Shown here: positions 26,205 to 37,818 of the stretch, one piece after another
How positions within the stretch are numbered: position 1 is the stretch's first letter
Layout: the number at the start of each line of letters is the position of its first letter
Assembly: GCF_000518485.1 (NCBI RefSeq)
Contig: NZ_JADR01000008.1
Span: 1-64,000 of the forward strand
Source of the DNA: Olleya marilimosa CAM030
Lineage (GTDB): Bacteria; Bacteroidota; Bacteroidia; Flavobacteriales; Flavobacteriaceae
Reading direction: 5' to 3'
Length of the DNA stretch: 64,000 nucleotides
Made by a program: the position numbers and the translations under genes
Notes under the pieces: generated by a model
Told to the model about the DNA's origin: nothing
What the model saw: the letters and a program-made list of their open reading frames with translations, nothing else
Databases searched by the model: none

Positions 26205-28871
26205 TTATTTATCCTTTTTACCAAACAACCCTTTTATAGCATCTTTTACTTGATCTTTAGGCTTGTCATTTGTTGTTTTGGTTGTGTCTTTTGGCGTGTT
26301 GTTTCCGTTTAATATATTACCTAAAACATCCTTAACACCACCATTACTTTGTGTTGATGTACTGTCTTTAGGTTTGTTTCCTCCTAATATGTTACCAACA
26401 ACATCAGTAAGTTTGTCCTTTCCTTTATTAATTAATTTTTGTTTTTCAATTTCAATTAATTGAGAGGTTAGGTTTTTAACACCACTGGTTAAGTCTGTTG
26501 TTACCTGAGGTTTTAGTGTGTTTCCAGATATGGTTGCAGTCACAGGGATCTTAATGTCATTTACTGCTGCATCATTTATTTTGTTTATCAAATTATTGAC
26601 TTCTGTACCTAAATATTTTGCTGGCACATCTAATACAACTTGATAATTCATAGTGTTACTAAAGGTGTGTGATCCTCCAACGGTCATTTTAATATCCTTA
26701 TATTTTATATCAAATGGCTTAACATTTACTTGACCATCGTTAAATGAAAGCTTAGTTTTTAAATCTTTTAAATCTAATTTACTGAAATCTAAAAAGTTTA
26801 ATTTACTTTCTAACAACGAAAATAATTGCTCATTTTTAGGTTGAATTTGTGTTGTTATCAACTCTGCTAACGCATCTCCGGAAATGGTATTTAAAAGCGG
26901 AGTAAAGTCTTCGCCTAATGTACCAGATAGATTAATAGAACTGTTTAACTTACCTTGTAATGCTTTGGTTATTGGAGCCAAGGCTTGCAGTAAATTTAAA
27001 TCGTTGAAGGATTGTGCGATATCAAAGTTTTTTGCACCAACATTCATATTAAAGGTAGGTTTTGTAGTTTTTGTATCTACCAATCCTTCAAGGCTAAGAT
27101 TACCATTAAATATGCTTGAGGTAACATTATTTAATTGCGCAGTCTCATTTGCTATTTTAAGACTACCTTTTACATCTTTTAGTATTAAGTTATCGTAATA
27201 AACGGTTTTAGCATCAGCAGTTATGGTACAATCTAAAAAGGCAGGGATTTTTAATGCTGTAGCAGGCTCTGCACTTTGATTGATTGGTGCTTTGCTACCT
27301 CCTTCAATCATAAAGTCACTAATTTTAAAAACATTTGACTTAACATTAAAGTTACCTTCTAGTTTCTTGTCACTTAATAAAAAGCCAAGTAAATTATTTA
27401 TAATTCCAGTAGCATTAAGGTCTGTTTGACCTGTTGTAGCAATAAAATTGTCTAAAGTAATAGTGCCTGGATTAAAATTTATTGAAGCTTTAGAAATATT
27501 TATTGGGTTAACAATATCTGCGGATGAAAACACAAAGTCCGATACGCTTACGCTTCCGTTGTTTTTGATGCGTTCATAAGGATTAGTTTCAATAGCATTC
27601 ATATCAAAACTAGTATTTAATTTTGCTTTTAAAATTCCTTTTAATTCATTTTCTAACTCAATCGGATACGCTTTTGTTAAGTTTGCTAAGTTTAAAACAC
27701 CATCTAAATTAGCGTTAACTAGCATGTTTTTGGTTAAATTTTTAATAGTGGCCGAACTCTTAAATTGGTCTTGGTCTATTTTAAAATCTAAAGTATTAAT
27801 GGCTATATATGTGTCATCAACTAGTCCGTTATTATTTTTAATTTCGACATTAATATTAATATTTTCTACACGTTTTGGTAAGTCTGCAAATTTAAAAGAC
27901 GCATTGTTTGATACTATATTAATATCTAAGGTTGGAATGGTTGTTTCAGTAGATTCTCCTTTAATAACTCCGTTTATTTTGAAGTTACCTGTTGTATCAA
28001 CATTATCTAAGTTTTTAGCATAAGTTTTAGGTATCACAGCCAAAAAATCTTTAAAGGTAGATCCTGGATTTTCAAAGGTTATATCAATTGCTTGACCTGC
28101 TTCTATTAATTGTACATAACCTTTAAACTCTAAAGGTAAATCATTAATTAAAGCTTTGTTTTCTTTAAAAGTGTACTTGTTATTTGGTAAGTCTAAGTCT
28201 ATTAAAGCGTCTAGTTTTAAACTGTTATTACTTAAATATTCTGTGTCTTCCATACTAAAAGTCACATTTGCTTCGGTTTTGGTGTCTAATTCTGATGTGT
28301 CGCCAGAGAAGGTTCCGTTTCCGGAATGATTTAAATTGGTGATTTTAAATATAGTATTGTTAGTTTCATCTAAATAATTAAACGCACTATTGGTAATGCT
28401 ATAGTTTTCGATATCAAAAACAAAGCCATCACTACTTGAATTGTTATCTGTTGTTGGTGTGTCTGATGCTTTTGCAATATCCCAATTAACAGCTCCTTCT
28501 TTATTAGTTTTTAGATTTACTAGCGCATTGTCAATTGCAATAGAGTTAACAATTATAGGCTCTTCAGTAGCATTTTTAAAAAGCTCTTTTATAGACATGT
28601 CTAAAGACAATGATTGAACTTTGGCTAAAGTATCATTTTTAAATGGGGCAAAATTGGTTATTGTTAAGTTGTCCAAGGTTACGTTAGCCTGCGGAAAACT
28701 TCTTATAAAGCTTAAGTCAACATCATCAAAAGTAACTTTGGCGTTTACGCTTTCATTAATATAATTGCGAACCATATCTTTTATTTGACTCTGGAAAATA
28801 AAAGGACTAGCAATTAATAATGCAACAAGAATTAGTAATGATATACCTACGATTTTTAGCTTTTTTTTCAT
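26205..28871 (-). CDS. AsmA-like family protein
   Basis: An 888-residue protein with one N-terminal membrane helix (KKLKIVGISLLILVALLIAS) and a very long periplasmic part made of beta-strands. It carries AsmA features at both ends (VTFDDVDLSFIRSFPQANVTLDNLTI; DGQVNVKPFDIKYKDIKMTVGG). Two near-identical GNILxGNxPKDST-type linkers sit in the hydrophilic tail (about 815-885). AsmA-like proteins are now thought to bridge the inner and outer membranes for phospholipid transport; that role is inferred here. I use the ATG at 28871 because an upstream in-frame start adds an unlikely 20 residues before the membrane helix. Confidence 0.9.
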   Translation of the reverse strand: MKKKLKIVGISLLILVALLIASPFIFQSQIKDMVRNYINESVNAKVTFDDVDLSFIRSFPQANVTLDNLTITNFAPFKNDTLAKVQSLSLDMSIKELFKNATEEPIIVNSIAIDNALVNLKTNKEGAVNWDIAKASDTPTTDNNSSSDGFVFDIENYSITNSAFNYLDETNNTIFKITNLNHSGNGTFSGDTSELDTKTEANVTFSMEDTEYLSNNSLKLDALIDLDLPNNKYTFKENKALINDLPLEFKGYVQLIEAGQAIDITFENPGSTFKDFLAVIPKTYAKNLDNVDTTGNFKINGVIKGESTETTIPTLDINIVSNNASFKFADLPKRVENININVEIKNNNGLVDDTYIAINTLDFKIDQDQFKSSATIKNLTKNMLVNANLDGVLNLANLTKAYPIELENELKGILKAKLNTSFDMNAIETNPYERIKNNGSVSVSDFVFSSADIVNPINISKASINFNPGTITLDNFIATTGQTDLNATGIINNLLGFLLSDKKLEGNFNVKSNVFKISDFMIEGGSKAPINQSAEPATALKIPAFLDCTITADAKTVYYDNLILKDVKGSLKIANETAQLNNVTSSIFNGNLSLEGLVDTKTTKPTFNMNVGAKNFDIAQSFNDLNLLQALAPITKALQGKLNSSINLSGTLGEDFTPLLNTISGDALAELITTQIQPKNEQLFSLLESKLNFLDFSKLDLKDLKTKLSFNDGQVNVKPFDIKYKDIKMTVGGSHTFSNTMNYQVVLDVPAKYLGTEVNNLINKINDAAVNDIKIPVTATISGNTLKPQVTTDLTSGVKNLTSQLIEIEKQKLINKGKDKLTDVVGNILGGNKPKDSTSTQSNGGVKDVLGNILNGNNTPKDTTKTTNDKPKDQVKDAIKGLFGKKDK

Positions 28872-28962
28872 CAAATAGTGTTGTTTAATCTTTAATCTAT
28901 CTACGTTTAACTTAAGTAAATAGTTGTCCAAACAAAAGTATTTAATAAAAGTTTAGCATTTG

Positions 28963-29667
28963 TTAAAGTAGTTGTAATTCTTCATTTTGCTTCAGTTTAA
29001 AGCGTTTTTTAAATAGGTAAACACCTAAATATAAAAAAGGTGTGTCAAGTATGGCAATTAGTACTTTAAATATAAAACCGCTTATTAATAGTCCTGCAAA
29101 TTTATCCCAACCAATCTCGCCAAACGAGCATAATAAAAATAGTACAGAAAACGTGTCTACAAACTGCGATAAAAAGGTCGAAAAATTATTGCGTAACCAT
29201 AAATGTTTGCCTTTAGTAATACGTTTCCAAAAGTGGTAAATCTGAATATCTACTAATTGAGCTAATAAATAAGCCATCATACTAGCAAAAACAGCAATCA
29301 TAGTATTGCCAAATACAGTGGTAAATAGACTGTCATTAACTGGTGACCAGCTTGTGGCAGATACAGCATTAGCTGTGTAAACAATTAATAATGAAAAAAA
29401 CGAAGCAAATATTCCGCCTATAACTACTTGGTTTGCACGTTTCTTACCGTAAATCTCACTTATTAAATCGGTTATTAAAAAGGTGACAGGATAAGGTAAT
29501 ATGCCTACAGAAACCTCAAATAGCTTAGAGCCAAAAATTTCAATGTTAAAAGGATACCAATAAAAAAACTTTTGAAAGATTAGATTGGACACCACTAATG
29601 AGGTTATAAAAAGCGCACCTAGAAGTAAATAGATTTTTTGAGCAAGTAATTTGTCTTTTAAGGTCAT
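28963..29667 (-). CDS. Queuosine precursor transporter (YhhQ family)
   Basis: A 234-residue membrane protein with about six helices of the VUT_1/YhhQ family. The conserved PVTFLITDLISEIYGKKRANQV segment and QLVDIQIYHFWKR are visible. E. coli YhhQ imports preQ0/preQ1 for queuosine in tRNA. The gene is divergent from folK, with 72 bp between the starts, and downstream of nothing obviously related. Confidence 0.95.
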   Translation of the reverse strand: MTLKDKLLAQKIYLLLGALFITSLVVSNLIFQKFFYWYPFNIEIFGSKLFEVSVGILPYPVTFLITDLISEIYGKKRANQVVIGGIFASFFSLLIVYTANAVSATSWSPVNDSLFTTVFGNTMIAVFASMMAYLLAQLVDIQIYHFWKRITKGKHLWLRNNFSTFLSQFVDTFSVLFLLCSFGEIGWDKFAGLLISGFIFKVLIAILDTPFLYLGVYLFKKRFKLKQNEELQLL

Positions 29668-29739
29668 AAAAACTTATTAACAGATTTGATAAAGATAAGA
29701 ACTAAGTGAATTTCTTTTAGTTATTTTGCTGAAGAAATT

Positions 29740-30876
29740 ATGCAGGAGATTAAAACAGTATATATAGCATTAGGCAGTAATAAAGGCGATAAGTTTAAAA
29801 ACTTACAAAACGCTATAGACGCTGTGTTTACAGAAGTTGGTAGTATTGTTAGTATAGCAAAAGTCTATCAAAGTAAAGCCTATGGCTTTGAAGGTGATGA
29901 TTTTTTAAACACATGTATTGCAGTAAAAACAAGGCTTAAACCTAAAAAGGTATTGAGTGTTTTATTGCAAATTGAAAAAAAATTAGGACGTACGCCAAAA
30001 CAAACAGAAGGGTATGAGTCTAGGATAATAGATTTAGATATTATCTTTTTTGAAGATGAAATTATTGAAGACAAAAATTTAATAATTCCACATCCCGAAG
30101 CTCATAAACGTCGTTTTGTATTGGAGCCTTTACAGTTAATTGCTGGCAACTTTATCCATCCTAAACTAAAACAGTCTGTTGATGATTTGTTAGCTACATG
30201 TGATGATACTAATGAATTAGAGCAAATTAAAATTTGGTTGAAAAATCCTAATAAGCAATTTGACTTTTCTAAACATAATTATATCGCTATTGAAGGTAAT
30301 ATTGGTGCAGGTAAAACCAGCTTGTCCACACAAATAGCTTCAGATTTTAATGCTAAGTTAGTGTTAGAGCGTTTTGCAGATAATCCTTTTTTGCCAAAAT
30401 TTTATAAAGAACCACAACGTTACGCCTTTACTTTAGAAATGTCTTTTCTTGCAGATCGTTACCAGCAAATAACAGACGACTTAGGACAATTAGACTTGTT
30501 TAAAGATTTTATTGTTAGCGATTATGATGTCTTTAAATCTTTGATTTTTTCTAAAATAACACTGCAACCAGACGAGTTTAAGCTGTATCGTAAATTATTT
30601 TACTTGATGTACAAAGACATTGCAAAACCAGATTTGTATGTCTATTTATACCAAAATACAGAGCGTTTACAAGCTAATATAAAAAAACGAGGTCGTAAGT
30701 ACGAAAGTGAAATTGAAGATGATTATCTGGAAAAAATTAATGCAGGTTATTTAGAGTTTTTGAAAAGTCAAACCGAATTTAATGTTAAAATTATTGACAT
30801 CTCAGATAAAGATTTTGTTAAACATAGGGCAGATTATTTATGGCTTTTAAAACAAATATGTAACGATGACGCCTAA
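29740..30876 (+). CDS. folK: HPPK (FolK) fused to a deoxynucleoside kinase domain
   Basis: A 378-residue fusion. Residues 1-160 are 6-hydroxymethyl-dihydropterin pyrophosphokinase (YIALGSNKGDKFKNL; GRTPKQ; RIIDLDIIFF; IPHPEAHKRRFVLEPL), which acts in folate synthesis. Residues 180-378 are a deoxynucleoside-kinase-like domain with P-loop GNIGAGKT (186-193), E210 in LERFADNPFL and a KRGRKYE lid. The DR[ST] motif seen in the separate kinase at 62530 (D78-R79) reads D261-Y262 here, so the kinase half may have changed activity. Its stop lies 11 nt inside the next gene. Confidence 0.93.
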   Translation: MQEIKTVYIALGSNKGDKFKNLQNAIDAVFTEVGSIVSIAKVYQSKAYGFEGDDFLNTCIAVKTRLKPKKVLSVLLQIEKKLGRTPKQTEGYESRIIDLDIIFFEDEIIEDKNLIIPHPEAHKRRFVLEPLQLIAGNFIHPKLKQSVDDLLATCDDTNELEQIKIWLKNPNKQFDFSKHNYIAIEGNIGAGKTSLSTQIASDFNAKLVLERFADNPFLPKFYKEPQRYAFTLEMSFLADRYQQITDDLGQLDLFKDFIVSDYDVFKSLIFSKITLQPDEFKLYRKLFYLMYKDIAKPDLYVYLYQNTERLQANIKKRGRKYESEIEDDYLEKINAGYLEFLKSQTEFNVKIIDISDKDFVKHRADYLWLLKQICNDDA

Positions 30877-31345
30877 AATTATTAACACTAAGCCTATTGT
30901 TATAGTTGGATTAAAAGCAAATTTATCTTTTACAACTAATGGTCCAGGAACTGCGAAGTTGGCTAAACAGTTTATGCCAAATCGCAACCATATTGTAAAC
31001 CGTGTTGGGTCAGAAAAATTTTCAATTCAGATCTATGATCAATTTGATTACAGTAAAATGTCTCCTAATACATTATTTGAAAAGTGGATAGGCGTTGAGG
31101 TGTCAAATGCTAAAGCTTTACCAAGTGATATGGAAGTTTTAACAATACCAACAGGTCAGTATGCTGTATTTAATTATAAGGGTAAACCGGATGGTTTTTT
31201 TAAGGCTTGGCAATACATACACACTACTTGGTTGCCTAAGTCTGGTTACAACTTAGACGATAGACCACATTTTGAAAAACTTCCGGAAGATTACCATCCT
31301 TCAAATCCTGAAGTTGAAGAGGAAATTTGGGTGCCAATTATATAA
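30866..31345 (+). CDS. GyrI-like / AraC effector-binding domain protein
   Basis: A 159-residue stand-alone effector-binding domain. The GyrI-like pattern is visible in LFEKWIGVEV, MEVLTIPTGQYAVFNYKG, FKAWQYIHTTWLPKSGYNLDDRPHFEKLP and EEEIWVPI. Members bind small amphipathic molecules or hydrolyse some of them; no DNA-binding domain is attached. The start overlaps the folK end by 11 nt, so the two are co-translated. The role is unknown. Confidence 0.88.
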   Translation: MTPKIINTKPIVIVGLKANLSFTTNGPGTAKLAKQFMPNRNHIVNRVGSEKFSIQIYDQFDYSKMSPNTLFEKWIGVEVSNAKALPSDMEVLTIPTGQYAVFNYKGKPDGFFKAWQYIHTTWLPKSGYNLDDRPHFEKLPEDYHPSNPEVEEEIWVPII

Positions 31346-31440
31346 AGGTTATTGGTTATGGTAGCGCTTTTACGTTCTAGTTCAATTTTTATTTTCTAAG
31401 TATTAGTATTTATTTCATTGATTTTGTGTAATTTGATTGG

Positions 31441-33814
<2,374 letters not shown>

Positions 33815-33821
33815 GCTACGT

Positions 33822-34355
33822 TTATAAGGCTTTTATCTTAGAGAAAATATCCCAAGTAACAACACCGCAACTAACACTAATGTTAAGCGAGTGTTTGGTC
33901 CCAAACTGAGGGATTTCAATAACAAAATCGCTTGCACTAACTACATCTTGTGCAACACCTTTAACTTCATTACCAAAAACCAAAGCATACTTTTTATTGG
34001 TTTCGACTTTAAAGTCGTCTAACATGGTGGCATTTTCAGCTTGTTCGATAGCACAAATAGTGACATTCTCAGATTTCAATTTTTCGATTAAATCCATCGT
34101 ATTTTCAATATATTCCCAAGCTACAGTGTCTGTACTCCCTAAAGCTGTTTTATGTATGTCTTTGTGTGGTGGTGTTGCAGTGATTCCGCATAGGTATATT
34201 TTTTCAACTAAAAAGGCATCACTAGTTCTAAATACACTACCAATATTATTTAGGCTTCTAATATTGTCTAAAACAATAATTATTGGTGTTTTTTTTGCAG
34301 ATTTAAAGTCGTCTATACTTAATCTGTCTAATTCGCTATTTTTTAGTTTTCTCAT
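33822..34355 (-). CDS. TrmH/SpoU family RNA 2'-O-methyltransferase
   Basis: A 177-residue SPOUT methyltransferase using SAM. Motif 1 is IIVLDNIRSLNNIGSVFRTSDAF, motif 2 is YALVFGNEVKGV, and motif 3 is IPQFGTKHSLNISVSCGVV. The catalytic Arg of motif 1 and Asn of motif 3 are present. It probably modifies tRNA or rRNA; the target site cannot be told from sequence. The ATG at 34355 is preferred to an in-frame TTG just before it. It is convergent with the MG2 gene and divergent from mutS. Confidence 0.93.
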   Translation of the reverse strand: MRKLKNSELDRLSIDDFKSAKKTPIIIVLDNIRSLNNIGSVFRTSDAFLVEKIYLCGITATPPHKDIHKTALGSTDTVAWEYIENTMDLIEKLKSENVTICAIEQAENATMLDDFKVETNKKYALVFGNEVKGVAQDVVSASDFVIEIPQFGTKHSLNISVSCGVVTWDIFSKIKAL

Positions 34356-34454
34356 CAAAATAATTGTGAATAATTATCAATAACTAAACTTAAATAGACT
34401 TCTTAAAAAATCAATATTTAGTTACATTGCAAACTTAATAAAAACGTATATCCT

Positions 34455-37067
34455 TTGGCAACAAAAAGCAAAAAAGTCACTCCGTTAATGAAGCAATACA
34501 ATGCCATCAAGGCTAAGTATCCTGATGCCATGTTATTATTTAGAGTAGGTGATTTTTACGAAACCTTTGGCGAAGATGCTATAAAGGCAGCAGGTATTTT
34601 AGGTATTACTTTAACTAAACGAGGTGCAGGAAGTGATAGCGAGACAGAGCTGGCAGGTTTTCCGCATCACTCTATAAATACCTATTTGCCTAAATTAGTA
34701 AAATCAGGAGAGCGTGTTGCTATTTGTGACCAATTAGAGGACCCTAAGCAAACCAAAAATATCGTTAAGCGTGGTGTAACCGAATTGGTAACGCCAGGAG
34801 TTGCGCTAAATGATGAGGTGTTACAATCCAAAACAAATAACTTTTTATGTTCAGTTTACTTTGGTAAGGTTAATATTGGGATTTCGTTTTTAGATATATC
34901 TACAGGTGAGTTTTTAACCTCACAAGGAAATCAAGAGTATATAGATAAGCTACTTCAAAATTTTAGTCCAAGTGAAGTATTAGTTGCAAAACCTAAGCGA
35001 AATAAATTTACAGACTATTTTGGAGCCGATTTCCATACCTTTAATTTAGAGGATTGGGTCTATCAACCAGATTATGCAAACGAAACATTATTAAAACATT
35101 TTGACACTAAATCTTTAAAAGGATTTGGGGTTGAAAACTTAAATGAAGGTATTATAGCTTCAGGTTCGATACTTCATTATTTAGCCGAAACACAGCACAA
35201 CAAGCTAGAGCACATTTCTTCAATTTCGCGTATTGCAGAAGACGATTATGTCTGGATGGACCGTTTTACCATCCGAAACCTAGAGCTATACAACTCTACA
35301 AACAACAATGCAGTCACGTTATTAAATATTATTGATAAAACTATTTCTCCAATGGGAGGACGATTGCTTAAGCGTTGGCTAGCATTGCCTTTAAAGCAAA
35401 TAGATCAAATCAAGCAACGTCACGAAGTCGTCTCTTTTTTAAAAACTGAAGGTGTTGTTTTGGATAAGATTCAGCATCATATAAAACTAATAGGCGATTT
35501 AGAACGTTTGATTTCTAAAATAGCAACGCAAAAAGTAAGTCCTAGAGAGGTTATTCAACTTAAAAATTCGTTAGAAGCTATAATTCCTATTAAGGAGCTG
35601 TCATCTAATTGCGATAACGAGTCCCTTAAAGTTATTGGTGATAATTTACAAAGTTGTAACGTGCTTCGCGAAAAAATAAAAGAGACTTTAAACGAAGAAG
35701 CACCTGTAAATATTTTAAAAGGAAGCTCAATAGCTGCTGGATTTTCATCCGAATTAGATGAGCTTAGAGCATTGTCAACTTCAGGAAAAGATTATTTAGA
35801 TAAAATGTTACAACGCGAAAGCGAGCGTACAGGTATAACGTCTCTTAAAATAGCATCTAACAATGTTTTTGGTTATTATATAGAAGTTAGAAACACACAT
35901 AAAGATAAAGTTCCGGAAGAATGGATTCGTAAACAAACTTTAGTAAATGCAGAACGTTACATTACTGAAGAACTTAAAGAATACGAATCTAAAATTCTTG
36001 GAGCTGAAGAACGCATCATGGCTATTGAGCAAAAGTTATTTGCAGATTTAGTGCAATGGATGAACCAATATATAAAACCTGTACAGCAAAACGCGTATTT
36101 AATAGCTAAAATTGATTGCTTATGTGGATTTGCACAATTGGCTTCAGATAATAACTATGTATATCCTGCTTTAGATGATTCTCACGATTTAGACATCGTT
36201 GATGGACGTCATCCAGTAATTGAAAAGCAATTGCCAATAGGTGAGCCTTATATAGCAAATAATGTGTTTTTGGATAGAGACACACAACAAATAATAATGA
36301 TTACTGGACCAAACATGTCTGGTAAGTCAGCTATTTTACGCCAAACAGCTTTAATAGTGTTATTGGCTCAGATAGGAAGTTTTGTACCTGCAAAAGAAGC
36401 TAGAATAGGTGTGGTCGATAAAATATTTACTCGTGTTGGAGCAAGTGATAACATCTCGATGGGAGAATCTACGTTTATGGTAGAGATGAATGAAACAGCA
36501 TCAATCTTAAATAATATATCAGATCGTAGTTTAGTCTTGTTAGACGAAATTGGAAGAGGAACAAGTACCTATGACGGAATCTCTATTGCTTGGGCAATTA
36601 GTGAATATTTACACGAGCATCCTGCAAAACCTAAAACGTTATTCGCAACCCACTACCATGAGTTAAATGAAATGACAGAGACCTTTGAGCGTATTAAAAA
36701 CTTTAATGTATCTGTTAAGGAGTTAAAAGACAATGTACTATTTCTGCGTAAGCTAGTAGAAGGTGGTAGCGAACATAGTTTTGGTATACACGTAGCAAAA
36801 ATGGCTGGAATGCCACAACAAGTGCTAAGACGCGCTAATCAGATTTTAAAAAAGCTGGAAAAAAGTCATTCAAGCGAGGAGTTGACAGATAAAGTAAAAT
36901 CTATGCAAGATGAAATGCAATTAAGTTTCTTTAATTTAGACGATCCATTGCTTGAAAACATAAAAGAAGAGATCCTACATATCGATATTGACACCTTAAC
37001 ACCAGTTGAAGCTTTAATGAAACTAAATGAGATAAAACGTATGTTGGTGAAAAAGAAGCAAGTATAA
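34455..37067 (+). CDS. mutS: DNA mismatch repair protein MutS, probable TTG start
   Basis: An 870-residue MutS. The mismatch-binding motif [14 protein letters not shown] (Phe-x-Glu) is near the N terminus, then connector, lever and clamp domains, and an ABC-type ATPase with Walker [11 protein letters not shown], Walker [13 protein letters not shown] and FATHYHEL. The C-terminal end shows the usual beta-clamp and tetramer-type tail. The TTG at 34455 gives [16 protein letters not shown], like other flavobacterial MutS; the first ATG (34488) would cut 11 residues. It works with MutL in repair. Confidence 0.97.
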   Translation: MATKSKKVTPLMKQYNAIKAKYPDAMLLFRVGDFYETFGEDAIKAAGILGITLTKRGAGSDSETELAGFPHHSINTYLPKLVKSGERVAICDQLEDPKQTKNIVKRGVTELVTPGVALNDEVLQSKTNNFLCSVYFGKVNIGISFLDISTGEFLTSQGNQEYIDKLLQNFSPSEVLVAKPKRNKFTDYFGADFHTFNLEDWVYQPDYANETLLKHFDTKSLKGFGVENLNEGIIASGSILHYLAETQHNKLEHISSISRIAEDDYVWMDRFTIRNLELYNSTNNNAVTLLNIIDKTISPMGGRLLKRWLALPLKQIDQIKQRHEVVSFLKTEGVVLDKIQHHIKLIGDLERLISKIATQKVSPREVIQLKNSLEAIIPIKELSSNCDNESLKVIGDNLQSCNVLREKIKETLNEEAPVNILKGSSIAAGFSSELDELRALSTSGKDYLDKMLQRESERTGITSLKIASNNVFGYYIEVRNTHKDKVPEEWIRKQTLVNAERYITEELKEYESKILGAEERIMAIEQKLFADLVQWMNQYIKPVQQNAYLIAKIDCLCGFAQLASDNNYVYPALDDSHDLDIVDGRHPVIEKQLPIGEPYIANNVFLDRDTQQIIMITGPNMSGKSAILRQTALIVLLAQIGSFVPAKEARIGVVDKIFTRVGASDNISMGESTFMVEMNETASILNNISDRSLVLLDEIGRGTSTYDGISIAWAISEYLHEHPAKPKTLFATHYHELNEMTETFERIKNFNVSVKELKDNVLFLRKLVEGGSEHSFGIHVAKMAGMPQQVLRRANQILKKLEKSHSSEELTDKVKSMQDEMQLSFFNLDDPLLENIKEEILHIDIDTLTPVEALMKLNEIKRMLVKKKQV

Positions 37068-37095
37068 ATTTTTTTAAATTTTTTTCAAAAAAAGC

Positions 37096-37125
37096 TTTGT
37101 ACTTTGTATAAAAGTACTAAATTTG
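37096..37125 (+). promoter_or_regulatory. Candidate promoter for the tRNA-Gly/tRNA-Leu pair
   Basis: TTTG at 37096-37099, 18 nt, TAAATTTG at 37118-37125: a perfect -7 box of the Bacteroidetes type, 37 nt upstream of the tRNA-Gly 5' end. Confidence 0.7.
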
Positions 37126-37162
37126 CAACCGCAATACGATATTGCACGTTCATTTAAAGACT

Positions 37163-37234
37163 GCGAAAGTAGCTCAGGGGTAGAGCATCACCTTGCCAAG
37201 GTGGGGGTCGCGGGTTCAAATCCCGTCTTTCGCT
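37163..37234 (+). tRNA. tRNA-Gly (anticodon GCC)
   Basis: A 72-nt cloverleaf. The acceptor stem is GCGAAAG (37163-37169) with CTTTCGC (37227-37233) and discriminator T. D arm AGCTCAGGGGTAGAGC, anticodon loop TTGCCAA and T arm GGGTTCAAATCCC are standard. CCA is not encoded. Confidence 0.97.
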
Positions 37235-37262
37235 CTGAGAATTTTCCTTAAAATATTCCTTC

Positions 37263-37346
37263 GCTCGGGTGGTGGAATTGGTAGACACGTTGGACTTAAA
37301 ATCCAATGTCCATTAGGACGTACGGGTTCAAGTCCCGTCCCGAGTA
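37263..37346 (+). tRNA. tRNA-Leu (anticodon TAA)
   Basis: An 84-nt class II tRNA with a long variable arm. Acceptor GCTCGGG (37263-37269) pairs with CCCGAGT (37339-37345), discriminator A. Anticodon stem TTGGA/TCCAA with loop CTTAAAA, anticodon TAA; T arm GGGTTCAAGTCCC. It lies 28 nt after tRNA-Gly and is probably on the same transcript. Confidence 0.97.
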
Positions 37347-37350
37347 CTAG

Positions 37351-37388
37351 ACCTCTTGTTAATCATATGATTTTCAAGAGGTTTTTTC
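37351..37388 (+). terminator. Terminator for the tRNA operon
   Basis: ACCTCTTG (37351-37358) pairs with CAAGAGGT (37375-37382) around a 16-nt loop, followed by a T-run. Confidence 0.8.
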
Positions 37389-37423
37389 ATTTATAAAAGT
37401 TGAAACCAAGTCCGTTTAAAACA

Positions 37424-37456
37424 AAAAAAACCTTATCAATTGATAAGGTTTTTTAT
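37424..37456. terminator. Bidirectional terminator downstream of the lipoprotein gene
   Basis: AACCTTATCA (37429-37438) with TGATAAGGTT (37441-37450), A-run before and T-run after; it serves chiefly the minus-strand lipoprotein gene. Confidence 0.85.
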
Positions 37457-37477
37457 TTTGATAAGTCTTAAAAAGAA

Positions 37478-37732
37478 TTAATCTTTTTTCAAATCGTCGG
37501 AAACTTCATTTACTGCATCTTTAACAGATTCTCCAGCTTCTTTAGTTTCATTTACAGCATTATCTATTGCTTTTCCAGTAGCTTCAAATCCGCCTTCAAC
37601 TGCTTCTCCAGTCTCTTCAGCAGCATTCTCAATAGCGTCTCCTGCTTGTTCTGCGTTATTTTTATCCTCTTCTCTACAAGATGTAAAAGTAATTGCTGAT
37701 ACAAGAACAGCACTTAATAGTAATTTTTTCAT
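37478..37732 (-). CDS. Small acidic/helical lipoprotein
   Basis: An 84-residue protein with a lipoprotein signal (KKLLLSAVLVSAITFTSC, Cys 19 as the lipid attachment site) and a mature chain of imperfect 11-residue repeats (AGDAIENAAEETGEAVEGGF; AIDNAVNETKEAGESV) expected to form an amphipathic helix. Comparable YtxH- or LEA-like lipoproteins occur in Bacteroidetes, often linked to stress, but this is only an analogy. It is a single gene with its own terminator. Confidence 0.85.
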   Translation of the reverse strand: MKKLLLSAVLVSAITFTSCREEDKNNAEQAGDAIENAAEETGEAVEGGFEATGKAIDNAVNETKEAGESVKDAVNEVSDDLKKD

Positions 37733-37818
37733 TAGTTATTGTTTTTAGTGTTTAATATGTTATCAAACTTAATAATTAATTTAGTTAATAAAGAATTATG
37801 GTTATGATACATAGTACT

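Noticed and set aside
37193-37396. Plus-strand open frame of 67 codons across the tRNA pair
   Set aside because: It runs through both tRNA-Gly and tRNA-Leu and the terminator; the tRNAs fold perfectly, so the frame is chance.
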